The notes beneath the pieces are model-generated. The model did not search any database, was not told the DNA's origin, and was given only the letters and a program-made list of their open reading frames with translations. The position numbers were made by a program, and so were the translations under genes. From Phaeosaccion multiseriatum (taxonomy: Eukaryota; Ochrophyta, other classes), in contig OZ218952.1 in assembly GCA_965112735.1 (NCBI GenBank), positions 2,170,001 through 2,234,000 of the forward strand: a DNA stretch of 64,000 bases. The letters run 5' to 3'. This document shows positions 1 through 12,749 of this stretch, in pieces (within the stretch, counting starts at the first letter, position 1; every line of letters starts with the position of its first letter).

Positions 1-417
1 AACTTGTTGGTAGGGTAGGCACCGCTGCCGCTTCCCTGCAGCGTGACGCGAATCGTGACGGCGAAGCTTTGGCGTCGTCGGAGAGCTAAGTGCATTGCCT
101 CCCTTTCCGTTCCACAGTTGCACGACCGCACAGCCTCCAGCCAGTATGCTGCCCTCATTCCTCTTGCCACACAGCCCAAAGGAGGGGAGGGATCGAAACA
201 CCCCGCTCTCCCCACATATCCCCGGCTCCGCCTTTCTTACTTTAAAAATTAAATGCGAACAGTTTCTTTCCTTCTTTCCTCTTTATTTATTTCAGCTGAT
301 TTACTTTCTTTTGTACTTTCCCCTTCCCCCCGCCCCTCGGAAGAAGCGGCGGCACGAGGCCATGGCCCAGAGCGGCGAAATGTGAACAATTACACCCTCC
401 CCGCATTGAATGTTGTG

Positions 418-504
<87 letters not shown>

Positions 505-933
505 CATCGTCATCGTCTTTTCAAACTCCTTCCCCTCCCACTCAAGAAGCATCCTCTCCTCGCACTCAAGAAGCGAAGCACCCTTTCATCGCTACGACCC
601 TCCAAACTCTCGCGTAGCCTTCCTTCCTTCCTTCCTTCCTTCCCTCTTTCATTCCTTCCTCCCCCCCCCGCCCCCTCCCTCCCTCCTTCCTTCCTTCCTT
701 TCTTCCCTCCTTCCCTCCCTCCTTCCTTCCTTCCTTCCTTCCTTCCTTCCTTCCTTCCTTCTTTCTTTCTTTCTTTCCTTCCTCCTCGCTTCTACGCGCT
801 GGTGCCTTCACCAGCTCTCTCTCTCCCTGACCGATTACTGGAACACTGCCTCCCTGGTAGCCATAAGCAGATACTTCGAAATGTGAAGAAAGGGCTCTTC
901 CCCCCCCCCTCGGGACAGGACAGGCTCCTCTCT
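1..933. repeat. Spacer rich in microsatellites
   Basis: No convincing exon is seen here. The stretch holds a (CAT) array of about 27 units at 421-502 and CCTT/CTTT-type tetranucleotide tracts at about 618-660 and 679-783. Long open frames across these arrays give only poly-His, poly-Met or Lys/Glu/Gly repeats and are not treated as genes. The region lies just downstream of the minus-strand PKA gene and must include its 3' UTR. Confidence 0.7.
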
Positions 934-1307
934 TTAGAAGTCATTGAAAGGGTCTTCCCCCTCGGGGAGGTCCGGCAGCCGCGGCCCTTCTACGCTGTCG
1001 GGGTATGCGTCAAACTGACTCGTGTCCGTTGGACCTGGGGGAGGAGTTGGCGATGGCAGCGGATGGCAGCGGATGGCAGTGGACGGGTGGTGGATGGCAG
1101 TGGATGACAGTAGATGGCCGTGGATGGCGGTGGATGGCAGTGGATGGCAGTGGACACGCGTGTGGGTGGAGCAAAGAGGTGGGGGGTGAGAGAGGAAGGG
1201 GGAGGGGGGGGGGGCTGACGGGACGAAGCGACACACATGGCATAGAGTACAGCTTCTCTCATTTCTATGATGTACGTAGTGTGTGTTTGCTTGTGTTTGT
1301 GTGTGTT

Positions 1308-1343
<36 letters not shown>

Positions 1344-1367
1344 TGTGTGTGTTTGTGTGTGTGTGTT

Positions 1368-1422
<55 letters not shown>

Positions 1423-4400
1423 CGTCTCACCTGCAACGGGCGGCTTGATGGGCGAGGTGAGGGTTCTTGCCAGCAGGGATTGGAAGTCGAAGCCCGCGAA
1501 CCACTTGTGCGACATAATGTCCGCCGCACCTGAGGGAGCAGGTATATGGGCAGGCATATGGGCAGGGGGGTGGGCAGGCATATGGGCAGGGAGGTGGGCG
1601 GCAGTGGGGGTGGTTGGGGCACGGAGGTGACGTGAGAAGGGACGTAGCACCAGGACACACACGCGCACGCACACGCACACACACGCACACACGTCTTGAA
1701 AATGAGACCGAAACACTACCATTTCCGCCTATAACTGGAACTCAAACTGCACTCAAACTCACCGCCCTTGAGACAGCCGTATCGCTTGGTGAGGTCTGCC
1801 GTGAGGAGCTTCTTGACAAGGTTCTTGGCGTTACGGTCCACGAAGCGAGGGAACACCAGCTTCCCAGCCAATACCTGAGGGGGGGCGAGGGGTGAGGAGG
1901 AGGGCGAGGAGGAGGAAGAGGAGGAGGAAGAGGAGGAGGAAGAGGAGGAGGAAGAGGAGCGGGGAAAGGGAAAGGCGGGGGCGGTGTAAGAGTTTGAGAG
2001 GAGGGGGGGGGGTGAGCCAAAACAAAACCCTCCTCCTTCAATAGACCCGCTCCACAGCCTAGCGAAGGACCACCATGTCAACGACAAACCGAGCGCCCCC
2101 TGTCCTGCCCGGCCCCTAAGAAGACCGTCTCATCGATGTACCGCTCTGCCGCTCTTTTGCTGTGTACCACCAACTGGCTCTGTTGCTGTGTTCCACCAAC
2201 TGCTCTGTATCACCACTGCTTTGCTGCTCTGGCCGGCCTTGCCTCGCCTGTACTCCGCTATCCTGTCCTCTGCTCTCTGCTCTCTGTCCCCTCTTTGCGA
2301 CAGTGTGGCGCTCGTTGCCTTATATGTATTCTGTAACTGTACTGTACCTGTTGGTAGACTTTGAGTGGGTCGTCGTCGACAAATGGGGGTTGCCCGACCA
2401 GCATCTCATAGACGAGGATCCCCAATGTCCACCAGTCCACTCCCTTGCCGTGACCCTGCGTAAGTGGTCCAGATCAGATCAGATCAGATCAGATCAGATG
2501 AGTCGGAAGACAGGGTATGGAGGAGGGAGGGAGGACGGGAGGGGCAGAGGCGGGAGTCAGTAGGAGTCAGTGGGAGACCGAAACCACTTGGGGCTTGCGC
2601 TTCCGCTTCGCAAAGCAGCCAAGTCTCCACCCCGCCCAGGCGGTTGGCTACTGCTGCTGCTTGGAGCTGCTGCTGCTCCTGCTGCTGCTGCTGCGTTCTC
2701 TCCCTCTCTTTCCTTTTCTTCCCCTCCCTCCCCTCTGTACCACCAACTCCCTCACCTTGTTGAGCAGCACCTCCGGGGCGATGTACTCTGGAGTGCCGCA
2801 AAGTGTGTACGTCTTGAAGCTTACAATCTTCGCAAAGCCGAAGTCCGTGATCTTCAAGTAACCTGCAAATGAGCAAGTGCGTGCGTGAGTGCGTGCGTGA
2901 GTGAGTAATAAGAGTGAGGCAGACAGGGACGGAGCAGCAGAAGGACAGTAGCAAGCCAGCACGACGTAATACTCTTTCCACATTGTTCCAGCAATGCCAT
3001 GTCGACATCGAGTCCTCTCCTCTCCACTCCTCTCGTCATGTACCACAGGGTCTTTCATTCACTCACTCACTCATTCACTCATTCACTCATTAACTTTCTC
3101 ATTTCACTGACTCCTTCACTCACTCACTCACTCATTCCCTTACTCACACCCACACCCACTCCCTCACTCCCTTGCTCCTTCCCTCCCTCACTCACTCCCT
3201 CACTCACTCACCGTCTGAGTCCAGCAGCAAGTTCTCGGGCTTTAAGTCCCGATAAATGATGTCCTGTGAAGGTCAACAGGGGAGGGGAGGAGAGAGGAGA
3301 TGGCAGTGGGTGGAGGAGGGAAGGGGAGGGGCGGATGGCAGTGGATGGAGGAGAGAAGAGAGAGGAGAGAGGAGTGAGAGGGAGAGAAAAGGTTGTGAGC
3401 CCGTTTGTACACAATTGCACAGTCTTGCGGTGGATTACGTCAGAGTAAAGTATGTACGCACGCACCTGCCCGTGGAGGTACTCGAAGATGAGTGCAACGT
3501 GTGCAGCGTAGAACACTCCGACGTGATTCTCGAAGCGATGGGCACGCCTCAAGTGGCTGAAGAACTCACCCCCGACCACTGACGATGGGAGGGTGGGAGG
3601 GAGGGAGAGAGGAAGGAACGGATGAGGAACGGATGAGGAACGGTGGGTGGGGGTGGGGGGAAGTGGGGAGGAAGGGGTGTGGGGAAGGGAGGGGAGGAGA
3701 CGCGAAGGGTCCAGCCAGTGTCTACCATCCCTCCCCTCGCTCACTCACTCACTCACTCCCTCGCATCCTCACTCATTCACGCACTCACTCACGCACTCAC
3801 ATACTAACTCACTCACTTACACGCTCATTCACTCACTCACTCACCCACTCACTCACTTACCCACTCACCCACTCACCCACTCACTCACTCACTCACTCAC
3901 CCACTCACTCACCATACTCTAGTATCATGCAAAGATTTCTGTCGTCCTGAAAGGTGCCGGCAAGCTTGACGATGAATGTGTGCGTGAGCATCATCAACAC
4001 GTTCTTTTCGTTCATCATGTGCTCCAATTGATGCATGCGAAGGATCTCTGACTTTTTCAGGATTTTGATGGCCCACGGCGTCTTCTTCTCCTTGTGTGTG
4101 CAGAACCGCACTCGCCCGAACGATCCTGTCGTGGGCGTGGCGTGGTGTGATGTGATGTGGTGTGATGTGTATGTACAATTTGATTGCGAAACGATACGAT
4201 TGAAGCAGATGGAAGAGGCAACAGGGGGTGCGGTGGGTGGGTGTGGAGGGAAACGGGGGGGGGGGTGGCAGTGGAAGTGAGGACAAGGTTGAGGAAATGG
4301 GCGAAACAATGGCACAAGGGCAGCTGGAGCCGATTCACCACGTATCCAATCATGTAGACTGCCTTCCATCACAAGCACGACATACATCTTGTTGCCACGC

Positions 4401-4490
4401 CCAGGCAGGCCAGTTGCCACTCATTTCCACTGTCTCTCTCTGTGCCAAAGTGTACACACGTCCTCTGTTTTCTGTTCTGCCGCTTGTGAA

Positions 4491-4525
<35 letters not shown>

Positions 4526-4728
4526 GTACCTGTTCCTAGTGTGACTCCCATATCGAACTGGTCCATCGCGAAGGGCCCCTCTCCCAAGGGTCTTGCTGCC
4601 ACCGCACCAGGGGCGGAGGACGGCGTTGACGGTGCTGTTGCTGCCGCTGGTGGCGGCACTCCATCTTCTTTGGTTACGGCGGGTCCCGTAGCCTCCTGAG
4701 CCACCTGTACCGACTCTCCATTCTCCAT
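934..4728 (-). CDS. cAMP-dependent protein kinase catalytic subunit (AGC kinase)
   Basis: A Ser/Thr kinase of the PKA catalytic-subunit type. Nine exons keep phase throughout: 4530-4728, 3913-4125, 3466-3578, 3212-3263, 2756-2862, 2348-2455, 1763-1874, 1431-1529 and 934-1034, giving 367 aa. Visible motifs are the glycine loop LGTGSFGRV (about 64-72), the ATP lysine in WAIK (K87), YRDLKPEN (catalytic D181), DFG (199-201), an activation loop TYTLCGTPE whose phospho-Thr equivalent is T212, APE, and [12 protein letters not shown]. The protein ends exactly in FNDF, the C-terminal FxxF hydrophobic motif that marks PKA rather than PKG or AKT. The start chosen is the ATG at 4728; an in-frame upstream extension is open but lacks kinase features. 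The Ala/Pro-rich N-terminal 50 residues are not conserved in the family. Introns carry long CACT, GT and GGAGG arrays. In known systems the subunit is held inactive by a cAMP-binding regulatory subunit, which is not in this window. Confidence 0.95.
1281..1420. repeat. (TG)n with TTTG interruptions, inside the last PKA intron
   Basis: A GT/TTTGTG array fills the 5' part of the 396-bp intron between the last two PKA exons and starts about 10 bp inside the donor at 1430. On the transcribed strand it reads as CA repeats. Confidence 0.85.
3056..3211. repeat. CACT tetranucleotide array ending at a PKA splice donor
   Basis: On the minus strand the donor after the DLKPEN exon reads GTGAGTGAGTGAG and continues as an imperfect GTGA/GGGA array for about 150 bp. 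A second array of the same kind spans about 3741-3912 and starts at the donor after the glycine-loop exon. Confidence 0.8.
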
Positions 4729-5340
4729 GACTATTCCACGAAAGTGTGTGAGCGCGGATGGGAGCAGCAGGAAGGAAGGGTGCGCGATGATGCGACCCAG
4801 GGAGAGGGAGGGGAGGTATGTCTGAGCTATGTGTGGGTGTGAAAGTAAGTGATCAACAATACATAGTATAGAGGGGGAATCTTGAGGTGCTGTTAGGCGG
4901 CATGGCGGGGGGTAGCAGAAACTCTGCTGCGAGACAGAACGGGGAGGAGGAGGAGGAGGAGGAGGAGAAGGACGAGGAGGAGGAGATGGAGGAGGAGCTT
5001 TACTACAATGCACAAACCAGCAGTACTGACGAGGTTGCGGAATATGCACAGCACAGACGATACGCATAATCATGGTAGCGAGCAAGTGCCGGTCTACCTC
5101 TGAACAGACCTTTCTCACTTACTTGCTCGTCAACCGCGCCGCCTCAGCTCCGACCCTCTTTTCCCTGTCTGCCTGCCACTCAGTGCGACAGTAAGCTGTT
5201 TGCGTGTCTCTTGATAGCGAGGCTCTCGATGAACCGACCCCACGTAGCCTCCCTGTTCAGGCCTGAGCAACCGCGGTCTCCTCCCTCTTCACGACGGCTG
5301 CCCCTCTTCTGCGCAAACGTGAAGCGCTGGCTACGGTAGT
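4729..5340. promoter_or_regulatory. Divergent upstream region between PKA and the Cys-rich pseudogene
   Basis: A 612-bp interval between two outward-facing starts (4728 minus, 5341 plus). It contains a GGA-rich tract at about 4945-5000. No TATA-like box or other recognisable core element stands out. The promoter role is inferred from gene orientation only. Confidence 0.4.
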
Positions 5341-6440
5341 ATGGCTCTCATCTCCGGTAAGGTTCCACCTTATTCTCTGCTCCTACACCTGCTGCTGTTC
5401 CTTTCCTCTGCTGCGCCGTGCGCTTGCTGCTCTGGAATGTTTGTCTCGGCCCTTGCCTAAGGTAACGGCCGCGACCCGAGGGGGTGTTTCCTTGACTTCA
5501 GCGAGTGTACTTGTACCCCAAAGAGCCCAAAGAGGGAAATAAAAGCTGCTGCTCTGCAGCTTTAATTTGAGGAGGTGATCCAGTGAGGGAGTGCTTCAGT
5601 ATGGCGGAGGCGGCTATAAGCATCGAGGTTCGATCTCTGTCCAAGGGGAGAGGGAGGTTTTATTTTTCTTCTCTTCCCCTTTCCTCCCTGCTCTCCAGGC
5701 AGAGCGACTGTGTTATGCCATCATAACTGGACCTCTCTCCCTACACCCACTCCCAACTCTTCCCCCACCTCTCCCCCCACCTCTGCCCCCACCTCTCCTC
5801 CCACCTCTCCCCCCACCTCTCCTCCCACCTCTCCCCCACCTCTCCCCTCGGCACTCCCCCCACCTCTCCCCTCCCCTCACCTCTCCTCCCACCTCTCCCC
5901 CCACCTCTCCTCCCGTCGCTATCCCCCCCCCAGCCACATCCACTTCGACCTCTCCGCCTGTGAGTAACCCCACGGAGGTGGACTGCTCTGCCTTAGGGTG
6001 GGCAGACAGCTGCGGCGTATACACCGACTCTTCCTTCGCGTGCTCGTGGACCGATGGCAGCTGCAGCACTGGCGGTGGCGGAGGCAGCGGCCCCGTCCCC
6101 ACTCCCTCCCCCGTGGCCATCGTCAACAGCTGCGAGGGAGTGGCAGCCTGCGGTGTGGGCGAGCAGACCTGCACCTTCGTCCCTGGCTGATGGCTGCCTG
6201 GACATGAGCGGCTGTGTGGCTGAGACCAGCTGTATGTACTGCGGCTTCGGTACCTACGATGCCTGCCCCACACCACCAGCCGACGACATGTTTGCCAATG
6301 CCACAGCCTGCGGCGTGGGTGGGTAGACGTGTGAAGCCACCGCCTGCCCGGGCCCTGTCGGGTGCATCGAGAACACGTCCTGTATATACATATATATATA
6401 TAGGTACTGTGGCTTCGCCAGGTACGAGGAGTGCAGAAAG
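5341..6440 (+). pseudogene. Decayed gene for a secreted Cys-rich protein
   Basis: An ATG at 5341 opens a 39-codon frame with a strong signal-peptide look (basic/polar start, Leu-rich core, Ala/Cys end) that stops before 5460. A separate frame at about 5930-6187 encodes a Pro/Thr-rich linker and then Cys-rich units with SCGVYTDSS, CSWTDGSC and ACGVGEQTC. That frame ends at TGA (6188-6190). The homologous continuation (DGCLDMSGC, SCMYCGFG, ACGVGG) is in a neighbouring frame, as if one base had been gained near 6187. It then meets TAG at 6324-6326, where the previous repeat has Gln. A third unit is cut by a TA microsatellite at about 6381-6401 that separates CIENTSC from YCGF. Nonsense, frameshift and repeat insertion together argue for a pseudogene. 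Unseen introns could rescue part of it. The family is not recognised. Confidence 0.55.
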
Positions 6441-7477
6441 AGACGGTTCGGAGTGGCGCGGGAAGGTGTCCGACAGCCCTAAGAGAGGAGTGAGGGGCTC
6501 ATGGCCGTTAGAGATGTGATGGTTTGTCTTGACTTGGGCTGACCTGACCTGACCTGACCCTCACCGAGTGCGTGAAGGGTTTCTTTTGTCTATCACTGGA
6601 CCTTTATACTTCGATTATATCTTACATTTAGCAGCTTGTACGCAAGGATGGTTGTGTACACGCAGTGTACAGCTAGTATACTTTTACAGTTCAGTGTGTC
6701 TTAGAGGAAGGGGAGGATGATTCCACCAAAGGAGCAATTACTTGATAGAGGCAAGATGACATAAAATGAGAAGTCTCTCTCTGAAAAGTCTCTCTTGCTT
6801 GTTGCCGGAAGAGCCTGTGGCTGCCAAGCACGCCCCGCTTTCCTCTCCTCGCTCTTTCGCTGGCCTGCCTGCCTGTCTGACTGACTGACTTGCTGACTGA
6901 GTAACTGACTGACTGACTGACTGACTGATTGACTGACTTTCCGACAGACAGACTGACTGACTGACTGACTGACTAACTGACTCACTGACTGACTGACTGA
7001 CGTACTGACTTACTTACTTACTAACTGACTGACTGACTGACTGCCTGACTGACGTACTGACTTACTTACTTACTAACTGACTGACTGACTGACTGCCTGA
7101 CTGACTGACTGACTGACTGACTCACTAACTGACTGACTGACTCTCATTTCAACGAGGTCAGCGCTGGGCACTAGCTACACTGGCATCCTCCTGCTCTTCA
7201 TTAGGCTGGCAATCATCAACACTACTGCAGTGGTCGTGGGCGTGGTCTTGAAATGGGCGCTTGCAGGCAAACTCCGCAGGGGGCAGCAAACGGGTGCCAT
7301 GCCCTCCCTCTGTTTTGTTGACTGCGTCCCTTCTCCCAGCAGACGAAAGGGGAGCAATCCCTTTCGTGTAGAAGAGCTGCCAACAGCGGCAGGGTCCTTT
7401 GTGCCTCCTGCTCTGCCCTGTTGACCTTCGGCGCGGTAGATATGAGCACACGGATCACACTCGCCTTAATACACAAG
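6441..7477. repeat. Spacer with GACT/CTGA repeat field
   Basis: Between the pseudogene and the 3' end of the helicase gene. About 6875-7143 is an imperfect GACT array with interspersed TTACTTACTAAC segments, partly arranged as longer repeats of roughly 60 bp. A short GACCT run lies near 6540-6558. No gene is seen; the long frames through the array are Ser/Gln/Val repeats. Confidence 0.75.
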
Positions 7478-10160
7478 CTACTCAAGCTCCTCCTGCACGC
7501 CTGGCGGGAGCCGAGGCCACAGCTTCTGCACCCGAGCATTCGACAGCCTCGGCAGCAAGTCCTTCAGCAAGACTGCGGGCAGCTGAGCCAGCAGTCCATC
7601 GACTTCGGCAGGAGGCAGCGGGCCCAGTAGCCTCCACACTGTTGCAGCAGACTGTGGCGACAACAGCTCCACCGCCCTGCCAGGAGAAAAAACAGTCATA
7701 AGTCGCTGCCCCTGGGGCACTGGAAGTTTCGGCAGCAAGTCCTTCAGCAAGACGGCAGGTAGTTGAGCTAGCAGTCCATCCGCTGTGGCATCAGGCAGCC
7801 CAGCCAAGACCCTGAGCACCTCCTCTGTAGGCAGGGAACACAGTAACTCCCGTACTGTCGCTCCAGGGAGCCGAGGCCACAGCTTCTGCACCCGAGGCTC
7901 TGGCAGGCTTGGCATCAGCCTCTTCAGCAAGACTGCAGGTAGCTGAGCCAGCAGTCCATCCCCTTTGGCAGGAGGCAGCGGGCCCAGTAGCGTCCACACC
8001 GTTGCAGCAGACTGTGGCAACAGCAGCTTCACCGCTCTGCCAGGAGACAAACCAGTAACAAGTCGCTGCCCCTGGGGCACCAACAGCCTCGGCAGCAAGT
8101 CCTTCAGCAAGGCTGCAGGTAGCTGAAGTAGTAGTACATCTGCTGTGGCATCAGGCAGCTCAGGCAAGACCTTCAGTACCTCCTGTGCCGACAGGGGGCG
8201 CAGTAAGTCCCGCAAAGTCGCTACTGGGAGCTTCCGCCACAGTTCCTGCACCCGAGCATTCGGCAGCCTCGGCAGCACGTCCTTCAGTGAGACTGCAGGT
8301 AGCTGAGCGAGCAGTCCATCTGCAGTGACATCAGGCAGCCGAGATAAGACGTGCAGTAGATTCTCTGCCGGCAGGGGGCACAGCAGCTCCCGTACAGTAG
8401 CCCAAGGGAGCCGAGGCCACAGCTCCTGAACCCGATGCTCTGGCAGGCCTTGCATGAGCTGCTTCAGCAAGTGTGCAGGTAGGTGAACCAGCAGATCGTC
8501 CACAGTGGTGGTAGACGTCAGGCAATCGAGCAGAGAATATACCTCCCCCACAGGCAGAGGCCCCAGTAGGCCTCTGAGAGTGGGAGGGGGCATCATTTGG
8601 AGAAGCCCCGCCATTCTGGGACAAGGCCATCTCAGCCGCAGCTCCCTCAACGTGGCCACAGGAAGCCCGACCAAAACCTCATCCACCCCAGGACTAGGCA
8701 GCCAACGCACAAGCGTCAACACTTTGTCAAGGCTTAGTGGAGACAGCAGCTCTGCCGCTCTGGCAGAAGTTATGCCAGCCACCAGCTGCTGCCCCGTGGA
8801 CTCAGGTAGCCTCGGCAGCAAGTCCTTCAGCAGGGCTGTAGGTAGTTGAATCATCAGCCTCATCGCACTAGAAGCAGGATGCATCCCAGTCACCATCCTC
8901 ACCGTCCTGACGACAGGCAGCTGGGGCAGCAGCTTCAACACCGTGCCATCAGACAACCGTGGCAGGAGCTCGAGCAGCCGTCTATCGGCCATCGGAGCCA
9001 GTACCTTCCTCACGGCGTCGGCCGACAGCCTGTCGAGCAGCCCATTCATCTCGCTCACCATGCCGCACTCCGTTTGGCCGAAGAAGTCCACTCCGCGGCG
9101 GAGCGGTCCCCACGCATCGATATCACCATTTCCCCCCATCTGAGCCCCAAAGGCACGTTGGAGAACCTCGTTGCTCTCGTCGAGTACCTTGCTGCGGCCT
9201 TCCAGGCTGTGCTTCATCTCTTGGACCTTTTCCTTGAGCTCACGCTGCTCAGTCAGCACTTTCTTACGGTTTAGCGTGTACTGTGCTGTTTGCTCTACTC
9301 GTAGGGTGATTGCAGCCAGTTCCGCCTCCTTGCCCCTCAACTCCGTAGTCCGCTGTCTCATGTCTTTCCTCACGGCCAAACGGTCCAGCAAGAGCCTGTT
9401 GGCGTCTTCGTAGCTCGACGCAAGCAGCCCCACGTGACTGGTGAGCCCCTCCTTCGCTTGTTGCTGCCTCAACCTCTCCAGGATCATCTTCTCCATCGCC
9501 TCGATGCGATACTTTGCCTGGAGCACGGACACCACCTCCGGCACCAAGTTGCCAGGCGGGACTCCCGTGTTCAAGGCCTTCCCTGCCGTGCTGCCGTCGT
9601 CGTTGGCAAGGCAGAGCTCCGCTAGGCGCAGGCCCTCAGCCCTAATCAAGTGCCTTGAGGGCGCTCCCGTGTCTAGCGTCGTCAGCCGCTCCAGATGGTG
9701 CACGGTCCTGAGGGCAACGCTTCTCCATCGCACGGAGGCCTCCTCTGCCCGCAAGAAGAGAGACAAGTCTTCCCCCACATGACAGGATGACGTCAGCAGT
9801 CTCAACAGGACGAAGGCGTCCGTGCAGCGCGAGTCAGCGGCAAAGAAGGCCCTCATGGGTAGAGTCTCCAGGGCCTCATTAGTCTCCGCTCGATCCCCGC
9901 CATTGTCTTCGTCTCTGCTGCTGCGGCGTGCTCCTTCCTCCTCATCTCGCTCCCTATGAAGGGCCTGGAGTATGTGCCGCGCGCTCGACGAAACGAAGCG
10001 ATGGACAAGGACTCTGCCCTCTGAGTCCCGCTGCAGACGCGCCGGTAGCAGCATGTAGCTCTCCAACACGATGTGGGAGAGGAGTCCGAAAGCGAAGGGC
10101 AAGAAGAAGGAGGAATCGCCCGCGGATACGCCCGATGCGGATGCCTCTGGTGTCTTCGTG

Positions 10161-10199
<39 letters not shown>

Positions 10200-12704
10200 G
10201 CATTCCTTGCCTTCTGCTTGTCCCTCTTCTTCTGGGTCTTGCTCTTTCTGGCCCGCTGCTGCTGTTGCGGCGGCGGCATCTGATTCGCCACCTCTACCGC
10301 AGGCGAGGTCCACCAGCCGTCCAAGAGAGAGCGCAGCTCATGGTACGCAGCGGCACACAAGAGCGGCTCGAGAGAGGCCAGCACCGCTCGGGCATGCTTC
10401 AGCACCACCTTCTGCGCCTCCTTCTCGTTGATCTCGCCGTCTTTCCTCTTCTGCTTACCCAGCGCCGAGGGAGAGGTTTTCCCGTCCTCCATCAAGCCTT
10501 GACCCCCATGCGGTCCAAAATGCGTCTCTGCCATGGCGAGGCGACACTGACGGAGGGAGTGGAGGAGCTCGCTGGTGCTCTTAGCCTTGCCGTCCTCTGC
10601 CGGTGAGCGAGCACAAGAAGCGCGAGTCGCACCCCTCTCCGCGCTGCCCTCCTCCTTCTTGTCCGAGTCAGAGGCAGCGGTGTTACCATTAGCTGTCCAG
10701 CCTGTAGCCACCACGGGGCCGAGCAACCTCTCCAGGCAGCGCCCTTGTCGCTCCTCAATAAACACCGTCGCCCCTCGTTCGTAGGCAGAAAGGCGAGAGT
10801 AGAAGCTCAGCTGGTCTTCCTCTACACGATTGGGCGGCGCAAACACCCACTTGCCACCCGACGCCCTCTTCCTCCGCTGCTGCTGCCTCTCCAGGAAAGA
10901 CAGCACGGCTCCTTGGTGCTCCGTGCTAGCCACCTGGCCCTGCAACACTCCAAAGCACGCCATCTCGAGCGCCTTCCGGCCGCGTTCTTCGTCCTTCTCG
11001 TAGAGGTTGAGACCAAGGTCCAGCCACGTGTTCCTCTGCAGGTCCGGCCCAAAGCGGTTGTGTGCCTGCGGCTTGTGCTCCTCCCTGTCCTCCTCCTCTG
11101 TAGAGAGCCGCAGCATGACGTCATAGAGGGCCGTGTACATGCCGGCTCCTGAGTAACAGTCGACCAAAAGATCCAGACGGTCGATGTTCTCGTACACGCA
11201 AGCCGCCTCGTCGTAGGCCCCCGCATTCTGCATGCGATAGGCCACTTTCCGAGCCTCTTCCGGCTCCTCCAGGCGCAGCCAAATGGCCGCAGCGTCCACG
11301 AGTAGCTGGGTTTTACTCGGCTCTCCTTCGTGCAGCTTGAGTTTGATCATGGCGCTCATCTCATCCACCCGACGTGTGTTGTGCGCGCTCTCGAAGGCCC
11401 CCTTGGCCTGCTCGAACAACCCACGAGAGACAAAGGTCTCTCCACGTGCGTTCCACTCTTCGGCGGAGCTGACTCGGTCGGCAATGGTCTCCTCCTCCGC
11501 AGTGGTCCACTGAATCAGGCCTTGGAACACCCTGGTCACAATCTCCCTCTCTGGCTTGTGTTGCTCCACGAAGAAGAGGCGCATGCGTGATCGAGTCACC
11601 GCCACATAGAGCTCCTTCAGCCAGGGGCACAGATCTGCGTGCTTCTTTGGGTCGAAGTCCGGCAATGCGTCACTCGTGTTGCCCTTGCCTGTGGTGATCT
11701 GCGTTTGCCTCTCAGCGCTCGTATTGACGAGATATCTCAGGAGCACTCGCATGCGGTTAGAGTGGCCCTCAAACGCCGTGGCGCACATGTTCACTGCGAG
11801 AGACGGGAGGGAAGGAAGGAAGGAAGAGATGGGGAAGGACGGGGAGACAGGGCCAATGCGCGAACGTTCCTATCAGCACATACAAGTGTAAAAGGGCAAG
11901 TGCGCTCATTGACTCTCCCTCAACCCCACCACCGGCACTACCCCGCGTGCCCTCTTCCTCTCCTCCTCCTGCCCCTTGTCTGCCAACTCACCCAAGACGC
12001 AGTCGTCAAACTCCAGTCCTTTGGCCTCGAGCACAGTCATGACCATGGCCCTCTTGCCGTGCTTGGAGAGGAGCGCCTCCACTTTGTCCCTCTCCGACCG
12101 ATTGCGAGTAAGGATGACCTGATCGGCTCCAAGAGTGGCCTTGTCGCCGAACACTGTCGAGCAGAGGGGGGGGGGGGGGAGGAAGGGGGGACGAAGGGTG
12201 AGATGAGGGCGCTGTAATTTGCATTGAGGGACCCACATACAAGTGCTTCCCCTATACATTCCATCAGCACGCATTGGTCCCCATGGCGCACACATGACAC
12301 AGCACTCGGCGCTCCTTACCTGGCGCGATGATTTCGCACTCCTTGAACATCTTGGGCAGAGGAGGGAGTGTGATTGCCGCTCCATCCGCTTCCGCTTCCT
12401 CTTCCCCTTTCCCTTCTTCTTGTCCAGTGCCGCTCTGGCGGCCCTCCGAGGAAGACGAGGGCGGCGAAGCAATAGCAACAGCAGAGGCGGCGGCGGCAGA
12501 GGAGGAGGAGGCAGGGCCATTCGCGGAGTGCTCGTCGTACAGGGCCTCGACCTCATCAGGGAAGAAGTCGTTGAGCACTTGGACAATGGCGTTGCTCAGC
12601 CGCAGCACCGGCTCCTGCGTGCGATAGTTCACTCTCAGGCGGAGCTCCACCGGCGCTTCGCAGGTGGCGGAGGAAGCATCCACGCCGTCAACACCGCTGG
12701 CGGC

Positions 12705-12749
<45 letters not shown>

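Noticed and set aside
253-1107. 284-residue frame with poly-His
   Set aside because: Produced by the CAT and CCTT microsatellites; no domain, no splice structure.
5568-5584. GAGGTGATCCA, resembling the complement of a 16S rRNA 3' end
   Set aside because: Only about 11-12 bases match and the flanks do not continue as rRNA; chance similarity.
5605-5640. Possible tRNA B-box (GGTTCGAT) near the pseudogene
   Set aside because: No cloverleaf could be drawn around it; no acceptor stem or A-box at the right spacing.
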